NCBI GenBank assembly: GCA_021793115.1
Contig: JAJYTJ010000199.1
Coordinates: 1-6,305, forward strand
Reading direction: 5' to 3'
DNA length: 6,305 bases
Source of the DNA: Actinomycetes bacterium
Lineage (GTDB): Bacteria; Actinomycetota; Actinomycetes; Actinomycetales; Cellulomonadaceae
Below, in pieces: positions 1-6,111 of the stretch. The position numbers and the translations under genes are program-made. How positions within the stretch are numbered: the first letter of the stretch is position 1; the number at the start of each line of letters is the position of its first letter. The notes under the pieces were generated by a model. That model searched no databases. It saw only the letters and a list, made by a program, of their open reading frames with translations, and had not been told where the DNA came from.

Positions 1-1695
1 CGCGTCCGAGATCTGCTTCTCGGCGTGCTCGCGCGCCTCGCCGACCACCCGGTCGGCGTTGCGACGGGCGTTGGAGATGAGGTCACGGGCGTGCGCCTCG
101 GCGTCGGCGCGGACCTTCTCCGCCTGTGCCAGGGCCTTGGCGACGCGCTCCTCGGCCTCGGCGGCGTGCGCCTCGGCATCCGCGACCAGCCGCTCGGTCT
201 CGGCGCGCACCTGGGCGGTGCGCTCCTCGTCGGCCCGCTCGGCGGTGGCTCGCTTGGAGGCGATCGAGATCTCGGCCTCGGCCTGGCGCTGCTCGGCGTC
301 CTGCACCAGCGCGTCGGCGCGCCCCTTGACCTCCGCGAGCTGGTCCGCGACCGAGCGGTGAGCCTCGGTGAGCTGCCGCTCCACCTCGAGCCGGGTGGTC
401 TCGCGCAGCTCGGTGGTCTCGCGGGCGGCGGTGGCGCGCAGCTCGGTGACCTCGCGCTCGGTGGTCTCGCGCAGCTGCGTCGTCTCGCGCTCGGTGCTCT
501 CGCGCAGCTGCGTGGTCTCCGTCGCGGTGCGCTCGCGCAGCTCGGTGGTCTCGCGCAGCGCCGCGGCGCGCAGCTCGGTGGCGTACTGCTCGGCCTCGCT
601 GCGGACCTTGACCACCGCCTGCTCGGCCTCGGTGCGGGCGGCGGAGATCTCGTCGGCGGCCTGGGCGCGCTGCTCGCCGGTCTCCCGGTCGGCGGTGGCC
701 CGGACGAAGGCGGAGTACTGGTCGGCCTCTGCCCGCAGGGCGGCCACCTCCGCGGCGACGCGCTGCTGGAGGGCGGCCGCCTCCCGCTCCGCGGTGGCGC
801 GCACCTCGTCGGCGTACGCAGCGGCCTGGGCACGGACCGTGGCGACCTCGTCGGTGACGTGCTGGCGCAGCGTGGCGACCTCGTCGGCCGCCTCCTGGCG
901 CACGCGGGCGGCGTAGCTCTCGGCGTCGGACACCTTCGCCGCCACCTCGGCCTCGGTGCGCTGGCGCAGCGTGGTGGTCTCGGCGTCCGCACTCTGGCGC
1001 AGGTCCTGGGCGTAGCGCTCGGCCTGCTCGCGCTGCGCCGCGGTCTCGCTCTCGGTGCGCTGGCGCAGCTCGCTCGCGGTGCGCTCGGTGAGCAGCCGCA
1101 GCTGCGTCGCCTCGTGCTCCGTGGTGGCGCGCAGCGTGCCGAGCTCGCGCTCGAGCGCGGTGCGCCGCTCGCTCTCCTCGGTGGCGATCGCGGACTGGAT
1201 GCGCTGCGCCTCCCGCTCGGCGGAGCCGACCAGCTCCTCGGCCCGGCGCTGGGCGGCGACGAGGTGGCTCTCGGCCTCGGCGGCGGCGGTGGTCCGCACC
1301 TCGTCGGCCTCGCGCCGCGCGGTGGCCAACAGCTCGGCGACCTCGTTCTCGGCCCGGGCACGCAGCTGGCCGGCGGCCAGCTTGGCGCGCGCCAGGGCGT
1401 CCGCCGCCTGCGCGTTGGCCTGCGAGATCACCTCCGACGACTGCTCCTCGGCCGAGCGCAGCAGCTGTTCGATGCGCGACCCCAGGCCGGTGTACGTGGG
1501 GCGCTCCGCCTCGCGCAGCTGGCGGTGCGCCTCGGACAGCTCGCCGGCCGTCTGCAGCGCCTTGGCGTCGGCGGCCTCCACCTGATTGCGCGCCTCGGCG
1601 AGCCGGCGCTCCAGCTCGGCGAGCCGAGCATCGACCGCCGTGCGGTCGTAGCCGCGGAAGTTGACCACGGGGAAGGCGGGGGTGTCGTCGGCCAC
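1..1695 (-). CDS. DivIVA/Scy/FilP-like hendecad coiled-coil protein, partial (3' end beyond window)
   Basis: The reverse strand encodes 565 residues from a GTG at 1695-1693 to the window edge without a stop. The start is supported by GGAGGA seven bases upstream. Residues 9-25 (PVVNFRGYDRTAVDARL) resemble the DivIVA-type N-terminal motif, in which a Phe-Arg-Gly-Tyr-Asp loop precedes a coiled coil. Residues 67-82 (PTYTGLGSRIEQLLRS) match a segment that follows this motif in actinobacterial proteins often annotated 'cellulose-binding' or DivIVA-domain. The rest is Ala/Glu/Arg/Thr-rich coiled coil with an 11-residue period from about residue 74 to the edge, and it has no Cys or Trp. Streptomyces FilP and Scy are known relatives of this type; they form filaments and polar assemblies that guide tip growth. 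By analogy this is a cytoplasmic scaffold near the membrane. It is longer than FilP (about 310 residues), so it is not a simple FilP orthologue. It is divergent from the membrane-protein operon. Gene reality is near certain; the exact role is inferred. Confidence 0.85.
   Translation of the reverse strand, partial: MADDTPAFPVVNFRGYDRTAVDARLAELERRLAEARNQVEAADAKALQTAGELSEAHRQLREAERPTYTGLGSRIEQLLRSAEEQSSEVISQANAQAADALARAKLAAGQLRARAENEVAELLATARREADEVRTTAAAEAESHLVAAQRRAEELVGSAEREAQRIQSAIATEESERRTALERELGTLRATTEHEATQLRLLTERTASELRQRTESETAAQREQAERYAQDLRQSADAETTTLRQRTEAEVAAKVSDAESYAARVRQEAADEVATLRQHVTDEVATVRAQAAAYADEVRATAEREAAALQQRVAAEVAALRAEADQYSAFVRATADRETGEQRAQAADEISAARTEAEQAVVKVRSEAEQYATELRAAALRETTELRERTATETTQLRESTERETTQLRETTEREVTELRATAARETTELRETTRLEVERQLTEAHRSVADQLAEVKGRADALVQDAEQRQAEAEISIASKRATAERADEERTAQVRAETERLVADAEAHAAEAEERVAKALAQAEKVRADAEAHARDLISNARRNADRVVGEAREHAEKQISDA
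388..552 (-). repeat. 33-bp tandem repeat, five units, inside the coiled-coil gene
   Basis: Five consecutive 33-bp units encode residues 382-436. In protein order they are ETTELRERTAT, ETTQLRESTER, ETTQLRETTER, EVTELRATAAR and ETTELRETTRL. Units two and three differ at only 2 of 33 bases, so this block looks recently duplicated or homogenised, unlike the more diverged hendecads around it. Thr occupies most core positions here in place of Ala or Val. The units are in frame and coding, and there are no spacers. Confidence 0.8.
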
Positions 1696-1702
1696 GGACG
1701 GA

Positions 1703-1708
1703 TCCTCC
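1703..1708 (-). promoter_or_regulatory. Shine-Dalgarno of the coiled-coil gene
   Basis: On the reverse strand GGAGGA lies seven bases upstream of the GTG at 1695-1693. This fixes the start of the coiled-coil gene and excludes longer open frames reaching 1768 or 1823 on the same strand, which are in other reading frames. Confidence 0.85.
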
Positions 1709-1767
1709 AGAGCGCTGCAGTCGGCCCCGGCTCGCAAGGGCTGCATCTGCGCCGGAGTCCGCGCGCA

Positions 1768-1773
1768 AGGATA
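1768..1773 (-). promoter_or_regulatory. Candidate -10 element for the coiled-coil gene
   Basis: The reverse strand reads TATCCT here, 72 bases before the GTG start. No good TTGACA-like -35 sits 16-18 bases upstream (the region reads CCGACT/ACCGAC), so the call rests on the hexamer and its position only. Confidence 0.35.
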
Positions 1774-1837
1774 CGCGGGGTCACGCGGCGAGTCGGTGCC
1801 GGATCACGCCGGGGACGGCTCACTGCCGCCCGCCGCC

Positions 1838-1843
1838 TATCCT
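1838..1843 (+). promoter_or_regulatory. Candidate -10 element for the three-gene operon
   Basis: TATCCT lies 26 bases before the GTG at 1870, which would place transcription start near 1850 and give a leader of about 20 bases that just contains the ribosome binding site. The -35 position (about 1815-1820, ACGGCT) is poor. The hexamer is the same as the minus-strand candidate at 1768-1773. Confidence 0.4.
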
Positions 1844-1857
1844 GGGGTGTCCCCCCC

Positions 1858-1864
1858 GAGAGGA
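1858..1864 (+). promoter_or_regulatory. Shine-Dalgarno of the membrane-protein gene
   Basis: GAGAGGA ends five bases before the GTG at 1870. It is the main evidence that translation starts there and not upstream, where the same frame stays open by chance antisense to the coiled-coil gene. The residues right after this start form an arginine-flanked membrane helix, as expected of a true N-terminus. Confidence 0.8.
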
Positions 1865-1869
1865 AGCGC

Positions 1870-4119
1870 GTGCGGAATCGACTGATCTATGCCGCCGTCG
1901 GCCTCGTCGGCGTGCTGCTGATCGGCCTCGCCGTCGCGTCGGCAACGGTGTGGCGCGCGGACCCGGTGCTGCGCGCGACGGCGCGCGCCGACCAGGCGAT
2001 CGTCGTCACCGAGCCCGGGGTGCTCGAGATGGCGGGCGACCCCGTGACGGTCACCGCGACGGTGCCTGCCGGTGACCACGTGGTGCTCGCCGTGGGCCGC
2101 GACACCGACGTCCAGGGCTGGGTCGGCACCGATCCCCACCAGAGCGTGTCCGGGCTCGCGGGATGGCACAGCCTGGCACTGGCCGCGCCGGCCGTGACCC
2201 CGCTCCCCTCCGGCTCGGCCACACCCGCGGCGACCGCGCCGGCCACCGCCTCGGCGGCAGCCACCGCCCCTGCCAGCCCCCAGCCGTCGCCCACGACGAG
2301 CGCGGCGGCAGCGGCGGGACCGTCGGCGGGCAGCGCGTCACCGGTTCCGGACGCCGCGAGCTCCGACATGTGGGTCACGTCCGCGCAGGGCGCGGGGTCC
2401 GCATCCCTCACGTGGCAGGCGCAGCCGGGCCGCTGGAGCCTTCTCGTCGTCGGCTCGACCGCCTCCGGCGCGGGCGTGCCTCCCGCCCTCTCCTTCGCCT
2501 GGCCGCGCACGGTGACGACGCCGTACCTCGTGCCCGGCACGGTCGCGGGCGGGCTGCTGCTGCTCGTCGCCCTCTACCTGTTCTGGCGGGACCTGCGGCG
2601 CCGCCCCGACGCCGGCTGGACGGCCGTGGCGACCGGGGCGATCCCCCTGGTCACGGCGGGCTCGGAGTCCGGGATGACCCGGCGCCAGCTGCGCGAGATG
2701 GCAGAGCTGGCCCGGACCGGTCAGCTTCCTCTGGTCGGTTCGCCCGCTGGGGCCGCGCCCTCCGAAGCGGTGCCCACCGGCGTCGCCGCTGCGGTCGCCG
2801 AGCCCGCCGAGGCCGTCGCCGAGCCCGCCGCGGCCGTCGCGTCCGGCCAGCCGTCGCAGCCCACGGCCCAGGTGCCGGCCCATCCGGCGCCGTCCGACGA
2901 GACCGCGGTGCCCCCGGCCCACCGGGTGCCTCGTCCGGTGCCCGGGTCAGACGAGCCCTCGGCGCCGTCGGCCCACGGGGACGCCCGGTCCGCGACAGCG
3001 TCGGACGAGGCGACCGGCCCCGACGTGACTGCCGTCCCGGCTCCCGACCAGGCGGGGCGTCGGCTGGGCTGGCGCCGAGCGGCCGGCCCCGGCCCGGCCC
3101 CCACCTCGCCTGCTGGTCCGGCTCTGCCACCGACCCCGCAGCTCGCCGCGTGGACGCCGCGGGCTGCCGACGAGGCGGTCCGTCCCGGCTCTCGCCCGGC
3201 TGCGCCGGGCCGGCCGACCGGCGAACCGGACCGTCCCGCGCCTCACGCGGCTGCGCCGGGCCGGTCGCCTGACGAGCAGGCGCATGCCAGATCGGGTCCG
3301 GATGCTCCGCACCGGTCCGCTCACGAGCAGGCCCGACCCGGTTCGGGCCAGGCTGCTCCGGACCGGTCGCCCATGCCGGGCGGTCGCCGCGCGCGGCGCC
3401 AGGCCGCCGAGGCGGGGACCACGGGATCGATCGAGGTCGTCGCACCAGGCCCCGGTTCGGCCGAGCCGACCCCGTCGCAGCCGCCGACCGCTCCGGCGCG
3501 CAGCTCCGGCGCGGTCCCGGCACCCGGCGTGTCGGCGGATCCGGCCACCCGGTCCGGTCGCAGGGCCTTGCGGCCGGCCTGGATGCCGGCTTCCCCGGTC
3601 ACGGCACCGGTCCCACCCGCGGTGCCCGGGGCGGCGCCCACCGCGACTGCGGCCGACGCCCGCCCGGTGCTACCGGCGGCCTCGCCCGGGTCCGCGGCGC
3701 CGCGGACCGGGCCCGCGCCCGCTGCCGGGTCACGGCCCACCCGCACCGGGTCCGGGGCACACCAGGCATCGGCGATGCCCGCCGGACCGCGCGTTCCGTC
3801 GGCCGCAGCCGCAGCCGCACCGCCGACCGGCGCGCCGGCCGCGACGCCCACGTCGAGCACTCACGGCGGCGGCACGCAGCCGGCATGGCTGAGTCGGGTC
3901 GCCGCCCGCTGGGAGCAGGAGGACGCCGCCGCGGAGGCCGGGGAGACGGCGGGCCCGCGGCCGTCGTCGCCCGCGCTCGACTCACCACGACCCGCCACCG
4001 CTGCTCAGGGGGAGCCACCGGCTCCCGCGGACACCCAGCCGGGGGAGCCGTCGCGTGCCGACGCCTGGCGCCGCGCCTGGGGACTGCCGCCGCTCGAGAA
4101 CCCTGAGGAGGACCGATGA
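1870..4119 (+). CDS. Two-pass membrane protein with long disordered Pro/Ala-rich cytoplasmic tail (unknown function)
   Basis: A 749-residue product starting at GTG 1870. Residues 5-27 form a first membrane helix after an Arg-containing N-terminus (inside). Residues 29-217 are predicted outside the membrane, in two probable beta-rich halves (30-108 and 166-212, the second with DMWVTSAQG and LTWQAQPGRWSLLVVG), joined by an Ala/Thr/Ser/Pro linker (109-165) of the kind often O-mannosylated in actinobacteria. Residues 219-239 are the second helix, followed by RDLRRR (inside). The remaining roughly 500 residues form a low-complexity Pro/Ala/Gly/Arg tail. It contains MTRRQLREMAELA (269-281), tandem repeats, scattered Trp/Arg motifs and a C-terminus reading DAWRRAWGLPPLENPEEDR. 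There is no enzyme motif and no cysteine. The stop overlaps the start of the lipoprotein gene (ATGA), implying coupled translation. A membrane-anchored adaptor is plausible, but I do not recognise a named family. Confidence 0.8.
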   Translation: MRNRLIYAAVGLVGVLLIGLAVASATVWRADPVLRATARADQAIVVTEPGVLEMAGDPVTVTATVPAGDHVVLAVGRDTDVQGWVGTDPHQSVSGLAGWHSLALAAPAVTPLPSGSATPAATAPATASAAATAPASPQPSPTTSAAAAAGPSAGSASPVPDAASSDMWVTSAQGAGSASLTWQAQPGRWSLLVVGSTASGAGVPPALSFAWPRTVTTPYLVPGTVAGGLLLLVALYLFWRDLRRRPDAGWTAVATGAIPLVTAGSESGMTRRQLREMAELARTGQLPLVGSPAGAAPSEAVPTGVAAAVAEPAEAVAEPAAAVASGQPSQPTAQVPAHPAPSDETAVPPAHRVPRPVPGSDEPSAPSAHGDARSATASDEATGPDVTAVPAPDQAGRRLGWRRAAGPGPAPTSPAGPALPPTPQLAAWTPRAADEAVRPGSRPAAPGRPTGEPDRPAPHAAAPGRSPDEQAHARSGPDAPHRSAHEQARPGSGQAAPDRSPMPGGRRARRQAAEAGTTGSIEVVAPGPGSAEPTPSQPPTAPARSSGAVPAPGVSADPATRSGRRALRPAWMPASPVTAPVPPAVPGAAPTATAADARPVLPAASPGSAAPRTGPAPAAGSRPTRTGSGAHQASAMPAGPRVPSAAAAAAPPTGAPAATPTSSTHGGGTQPAWLSRVAARWEQEDAAAEAGETAGPRPSSPALDSPRPATAAQGEPPAPADTQPGEPSRADAWRRAWGLPPLENPEEDR
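2797..2838 (+). repeat. 21-bp direct repeat, two units, in the membrane-protein tail
   Basis: Two adjacent 21-bp units encode AEPAEAV and AEPAAAV (residues 310-323) and differ at one base (GAG versus GCG). This is the first of three short tandem arrays in the disordered tail. Confidence 0.7.
2884..3045 (+). repeat. Degenerate 54-bp tandem array, three units, in the membrane-protein tail
   Basis: Residues 339-392 show the tripeptide SDE at exactly 18-residue spacing (342, 360, 378). The first two units also share an Ala-His pair at the same offset. The third unit has little similarity beyond SDE, so this is a decayed or selected periodicity and not a clean repeat. Confidence 0.4.
3181..3384 (+). 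repeat. 51-bp tandem array, four units, in the membrane-protein tail
   Basis: Four consecutive 51-bp units (3181, 3232, 3283, 3334) encode residues 438-505: RPGSRPAAPGRPTGEPD, RPAPHAAAPGRSPDEQA, HARSGPDAPHRSAHEQA and RPGSGQAAPDRSPMPGG. The shared core is A-A-P-x-R-S with D/H-E-Q-A at the end of units two and three. The preceding 51 bases (3130-3180, PTPQLAAWTPRAADEAV) look like a fifth, more diverged copy matching at five positions. The unit is a whole number of codons, so copy changes would keep the frame. Confidence 0.6.
4106..4111 (+). promoter_or_regulatory. Shine-Dalgarno of the lipoprotein gene, inside the preceding gene
   Basis: AGGAGG lies four bases before ATG 4116 and within the last codons of the membrane-protein gene. 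With the ATGA stop/start overlap this indicates translational coupling. Confidence 0.85.
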
Positions 4120-5108
4120 AGCGTCTCGCACGTACGCTCGTCGCTCTCGTGGTGGTGCTCGCCCCGCTCTCCGCGTGCGCGACGCCGCTGCCCGCGCCGA
4201 GCCCGCCGCCGCCGGCGGCCGTCGCGCCCCCGGCGCTGCTGCCGACGCAGTCGACCGCGGTGCTCGTGAACATCGGCTCCGTGCTCGCGACCGCCGACAA
4301 GGCGCTCGACACCTCGAAGCTCGCGCCCCGCGTCATCGGTCCGGCGCTGGCCATGCGGTCCGCCGAGTACCTCCGCGCGGAGGCGACGAACGGCGACCGC
4401 GCGCCCACCGCGCTGCCCACCAAGGCCCAGGTCCAGATCGTGCCGCAGACGAGGACGTGGCCACGTGTCGAGCTCGTCGTCACCGTGCAGCCCGACAACC
4501 TGCAGGCTCCCCGGGTCCTCGTGCTCGAGCAGGCGACACCGCGTGCCCCGTACGCGCTGTGGGGCTGGGCCCGGATGTTCCCCAACGCCTCGACGCCTCC
4601 CGTGGCGGAGGCCGCGAAGGGCAGTCCCGTGCTGCCCGTCTCCGACTCGTCCCTGGTCGTCTCGCCCGACAAGCTGCTGGCGGCCTACGGCGACGTCCTG
4701 ACGAACGGCACGGCCTCGTCGTCCGCGGCACAGTTCGCGCCCGACCAGTTCCGCGACCAGGTCGTCCAGAACCGCCAGACCGTGGCATCGAACGTGCAGG
4801 GGATCGGTCAGGTCGCGGAGACCTACACGCCGAACGGTCCGCCGCTCGCGGTGATCGGCGACGCCGAGGGCGGAGCGCTCGTCGTGGGCAGCATGTCGAC
4901 GGTCTCCACGGTGTCGGTCACGCTCGCGGGCGCGAAGCTCTCGCTGTCCCCGTTCGAGTCGGCGGCCGCCGGCGCCTCGGAGGCCGGAAAGTCCCTCACC
5001 CGTACGTACACGGACGTGCTCGTCTTCCACGTCCCCGCCGCTGGCTCGGGCAAGCAGGTGCAGCTCATTGCCGCCGAGTCCGTGCTGACCGCCGTCGCGG
5101 CACAATGA
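4116..5108 (+). CDS. Secreted lipoprotein of an actinobacterial family of unknown function
   Basis: A 330-residue product starting at ATG 4116, which overlaps the upstream stop. The N-terminus MKRLARTLVALVVVLAPLSAC is a classical lipoprotein signal: positive residues, a hydrophobic stretch and lipobox LSAC with lipidated Cys21, the only cysteine in the protein. A Pro/Ala linker (22-43) follows. Residues 45-215 form a first region containing LAPRVIGPALAMRSAEYL (69-86), TWPRVELVV (114-122) and YALWGWARMFP (146-156). Residues 235-330 form a second, beta-rich region with YTDVLVFHVP. I believe similar actinobacterial lipoproteins are grouped under a DUF8094-type domain, but this is recalled and not searched. 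No catalytic motif is evident. The mature protein should sit on the outer face of the membrane, next to the ectodomain of the upstream membrane protein, and the two may form a complex. Confidence 0.85.
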   Translation: MKRLARTLVALVVVLAPLSACATPLPAPSPPPPAAVAPPALLPTQSTAVLVNIGSVLATADKALDTSKLAPRVIGPALAMRSAEYLRAEATNGDRAPTALPTKAQVQIVPQTRTWPRVELVVTVQPDNLQAPRVLVLEQATPRAPYALWGWARMFPNASTPPVAEAAKGSPVLPVSDSSLVVSPDKLLAAYGDVLTNGTASSSAAQFAPDQFRDQVVQNRQTVASNVQGIGQVAETYTPNGPPLAVIGDAEGGALVVGSMSTVSTVSVTLAGAKLSLSPFESAAAGASEAGKSLTRTYTDVLVFHVPAAGSGKQVQLIAAESVLTAVAAQ

Positions 5109-5131
5109 CCGTCGGCCACCGCCTGATCTCC

Positions 5132-5136
5132 GGGAG
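5132..5136 (+). promoter_or_regulatory. Shine-Dalgarno of the YbbN-like gene
   Basis: GGGAG sits six bases before ATG 5143 but only three before the adjacent in-frame GTG 5140. The spacing favours ATG 5143 as the start. Confidence 0.7.
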
Positions 5137-5142
5137 CTCGTG

Positions 5143-6081
5143 ATGTCGCAACCTTCGCAGTCCCGTCCGCGTCTGGACGTGCGCGGCGCGGTGGACCTGT
5201 CCGCCCTGAACCGGCCGGCCACACCAGCACCGGGGACGCCGGGAGGCCTGCCGAAGCCCGGGCCGTACGCGGCGGACGTCGACGAGGCGTCGTTCGCCGA
5301 CGTCGTGCGGCGCTCGACCCAGTACCCGGTGGTCGTCGTGCTGTGGGCCACCTGGAGCGAGGTGAGCATCGGCGTCGTCGCGCAGCTGGCCGCGATGGCG
5401 GACGAGGACCGTGGCAGCTGGCTGCTGGCGCGGGTCGACTCGGAGGCGAACCCGCAGATCGCGCAGGCGTTCGGGACGCAGTCGGTGCCCGCCGTGGTGG
5501 CCGTGCTCGCCGGACAACCGGTACCGCTCTTCCAGGGATCGCCCGCGCCCGCCCAGGTGCGCGAGGTGCTCGACCAGGTGCTGGCGGCGGCCCAGGCGAA
5601 CGGCCTGACCGCGCGTGTGCCGGCGGGGGAGGTGCCCGACGAGCCGGAGGAGCCCGAGGAGCCGCCGCTGCCGCCGCTGCACCAGACCGCCTACGACGCC
5701 CTGGTCCGAGGCGACGTGCCGGCCGCTCGTGCCTCGTACGAGCAGGCGCTGCGGGAGAACCCCCGTGATGCCATGGCGCGCGCGGGTCTGGCGCAGGTCG
5801 GGCTGCTGGAGCGCACCGCCGCTGCCGACGAGCCGGCGGTGCGAGCCGCCGCAGCGGCCTCACCCTCCGACGTCGAGGCACAGCTGGCCGTCGCCGACCT
5901 CGATCTCATGGCCGGGCACGTCGATGACGCTTTCGGCCGGCTCATCGAGCTGGTGCGGGTGACGCGGGGCGACGACCGCGAGCGCATCCGGCTGCGGTTG
6001 GTGGACCTCTTCGAGGTCGTCGGTGGTGAGGACGCCCGCGTGGTGACGGCGCGCCGCGCCCTGGCAAACGCGCTCTACTGA
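5143..6081 (+). CDS. ybbN: YbbN (CnoX)-like thioredoxin-fold/TPR protein without active-site cysteines
   Basis: A 312-residue product. Residues 42-152 form a thioredoxin fold: PVVVVLWATW (62-71), then VDSEANPQIAQAFGTQSVPAVVAVLAGQPVPLF (98-130) with the cis-proline loop SVP (114-116). The normal CxxC is replaced by SEVS (72-75) and the whole protein has no cysteine, so thiol-disulfide chemistry is excluded. An acidic Pro-rich linker (DEPEEPEEPPLPPL, 166-179) leads to TPR-like helices (183-224, with ALVRGDVPAARASYEQAL) and a C-terminal TPR-type domain ending VVTARRALANALY. This matches the architecture of YbbN/CnoX, which in E. coli is a chaperedoxin that holds unfolded clients and works with GroEL. 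In actinobacteria the CxxC is commonly lost, so a holdase or scaffold role is likely. It lies 34 bases after the lipoprotein gene and probably shares its transcript. Its stop is 30 bases before an rRNA promoter. Confidence 0.9.
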   Translation: MSQPSQSRPRLDVRGAVDLSALNRPATPAPGTPGGLPKPGPYAADVDEASFADVVRRSTQYPVVVVLWATWSEVSIGVVAQLAAMADEDRGSWLLARVDSEANPQIAQAFGTQSVPAVVAVLAGQPVPLFQGSPAPAQVREVLDQVLAAAQANGLTARVPAGEVPDEPEEPEEPPLPPLHQTAYDALVRGDVPAARASYEQALRENPRDAMARAGLAQVGLLERTAAADEPAVRAAAAASPSDVEAQLAVADLDLMAGHVDDAFGRLIELVRVTRGDDRERIRLRLVDLFEVVGGEDARVVTARRALANALY

Positions 6082-6083
6082 GC

Positions 6084-6097
6084 GGCCGGCGGCCGGC
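6084..6097 (+). repeat. GGCCGGC direct repeat before the rRNA promoter
   Basis: Two adjacent GGCCGGC copies lie just after the YbbN-like stop, followed by the palindrome GGCGCGCC (6095-6102). GCGGC (6082-6086) could pair with GCCGC (6100-6104), but the interior does not continue the stem and no T-run follows. This is therefore not a convincing intrinsic terminator. Confidence 0.4.
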
Positions 6098-6111
6098 GCG
6101 CCGCAGCGGAT

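Larger units (their letters stand above)
1696..1869. promoter_or_regulatory. Divergent intergenic region between coiled-coil gene and membrane-protein operon
   Basis: These 174 bases separate two start codons facing away from each other, so both promoters should lie here. Each strand carries one TATCCT hexamer suitable as a -10 element (1838-1843 plus, 1773-1768 minus), but no convincing -35 is visible for either. A short GGGG-TGT-CCCC inverted repeat (1844-1854) lies in the presumed short leader of the plus-strand operon. I see no small gene or clear operator here. Confidence 0.75.

Noticed and set aside
388..552. CRISPR-like or non-coding satellite array
   Set aside because: Units are directly adjacent without spacers, are a multiple of three, and translate in the coiled-coil frame.
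83..1768. Minus-strand 561-residue open frame
   Set aside because: Its Arg/Gly/Ala-rich translation is an out-of-frame reading of the coiled-coil gene. The true frame starts at 1695 and is open to position 1 with clean 11-residue periodicity.
25..1869. Plus-strand open frame continuous with the membrane-protein gene, giving a 1364-residue product from 25 to 4119
   Set aside because: This part is antisense to the coiled-coil gene. Its Gly/Leu/Ala-rich translation mirrors the repeated Glu-Leu-Arg/Thr codons, while the reverse strand gives a proper coiled-coil protein with its own ribosome binding site. GTG 1870 has a ribosome binding site and starts a membrane helix.
2163..3272. Plus-strand 369-residue open frame inside the membrane-protein gene
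   Set aside because: Frame-shifted reading of a Pro/Ala low-complexity region; Arg/Gly-rich, with no membrane helix or ribosome binding site.
5140..5142. GTG as the start of the YbbN-like gene
   Set aside because: Only three bases from GGGAG, while ATG 5143 has the normal six-base spacing.
4005..5369. Minus-strand 454-residue open frame opposite the lipoprotein gene
   Set aside because: Its composition is Arg/Gly-rich with no recognisable domain. The plus strand has a lipobox protein, an AGGAGG site and a coupled start, so this is a high-GC shadow.
6082..6104. Intrinsic terminator after the YbbN-like gene
   Set aside because: The outer five-base stem has no consistent interior pairing and no T-run follows.
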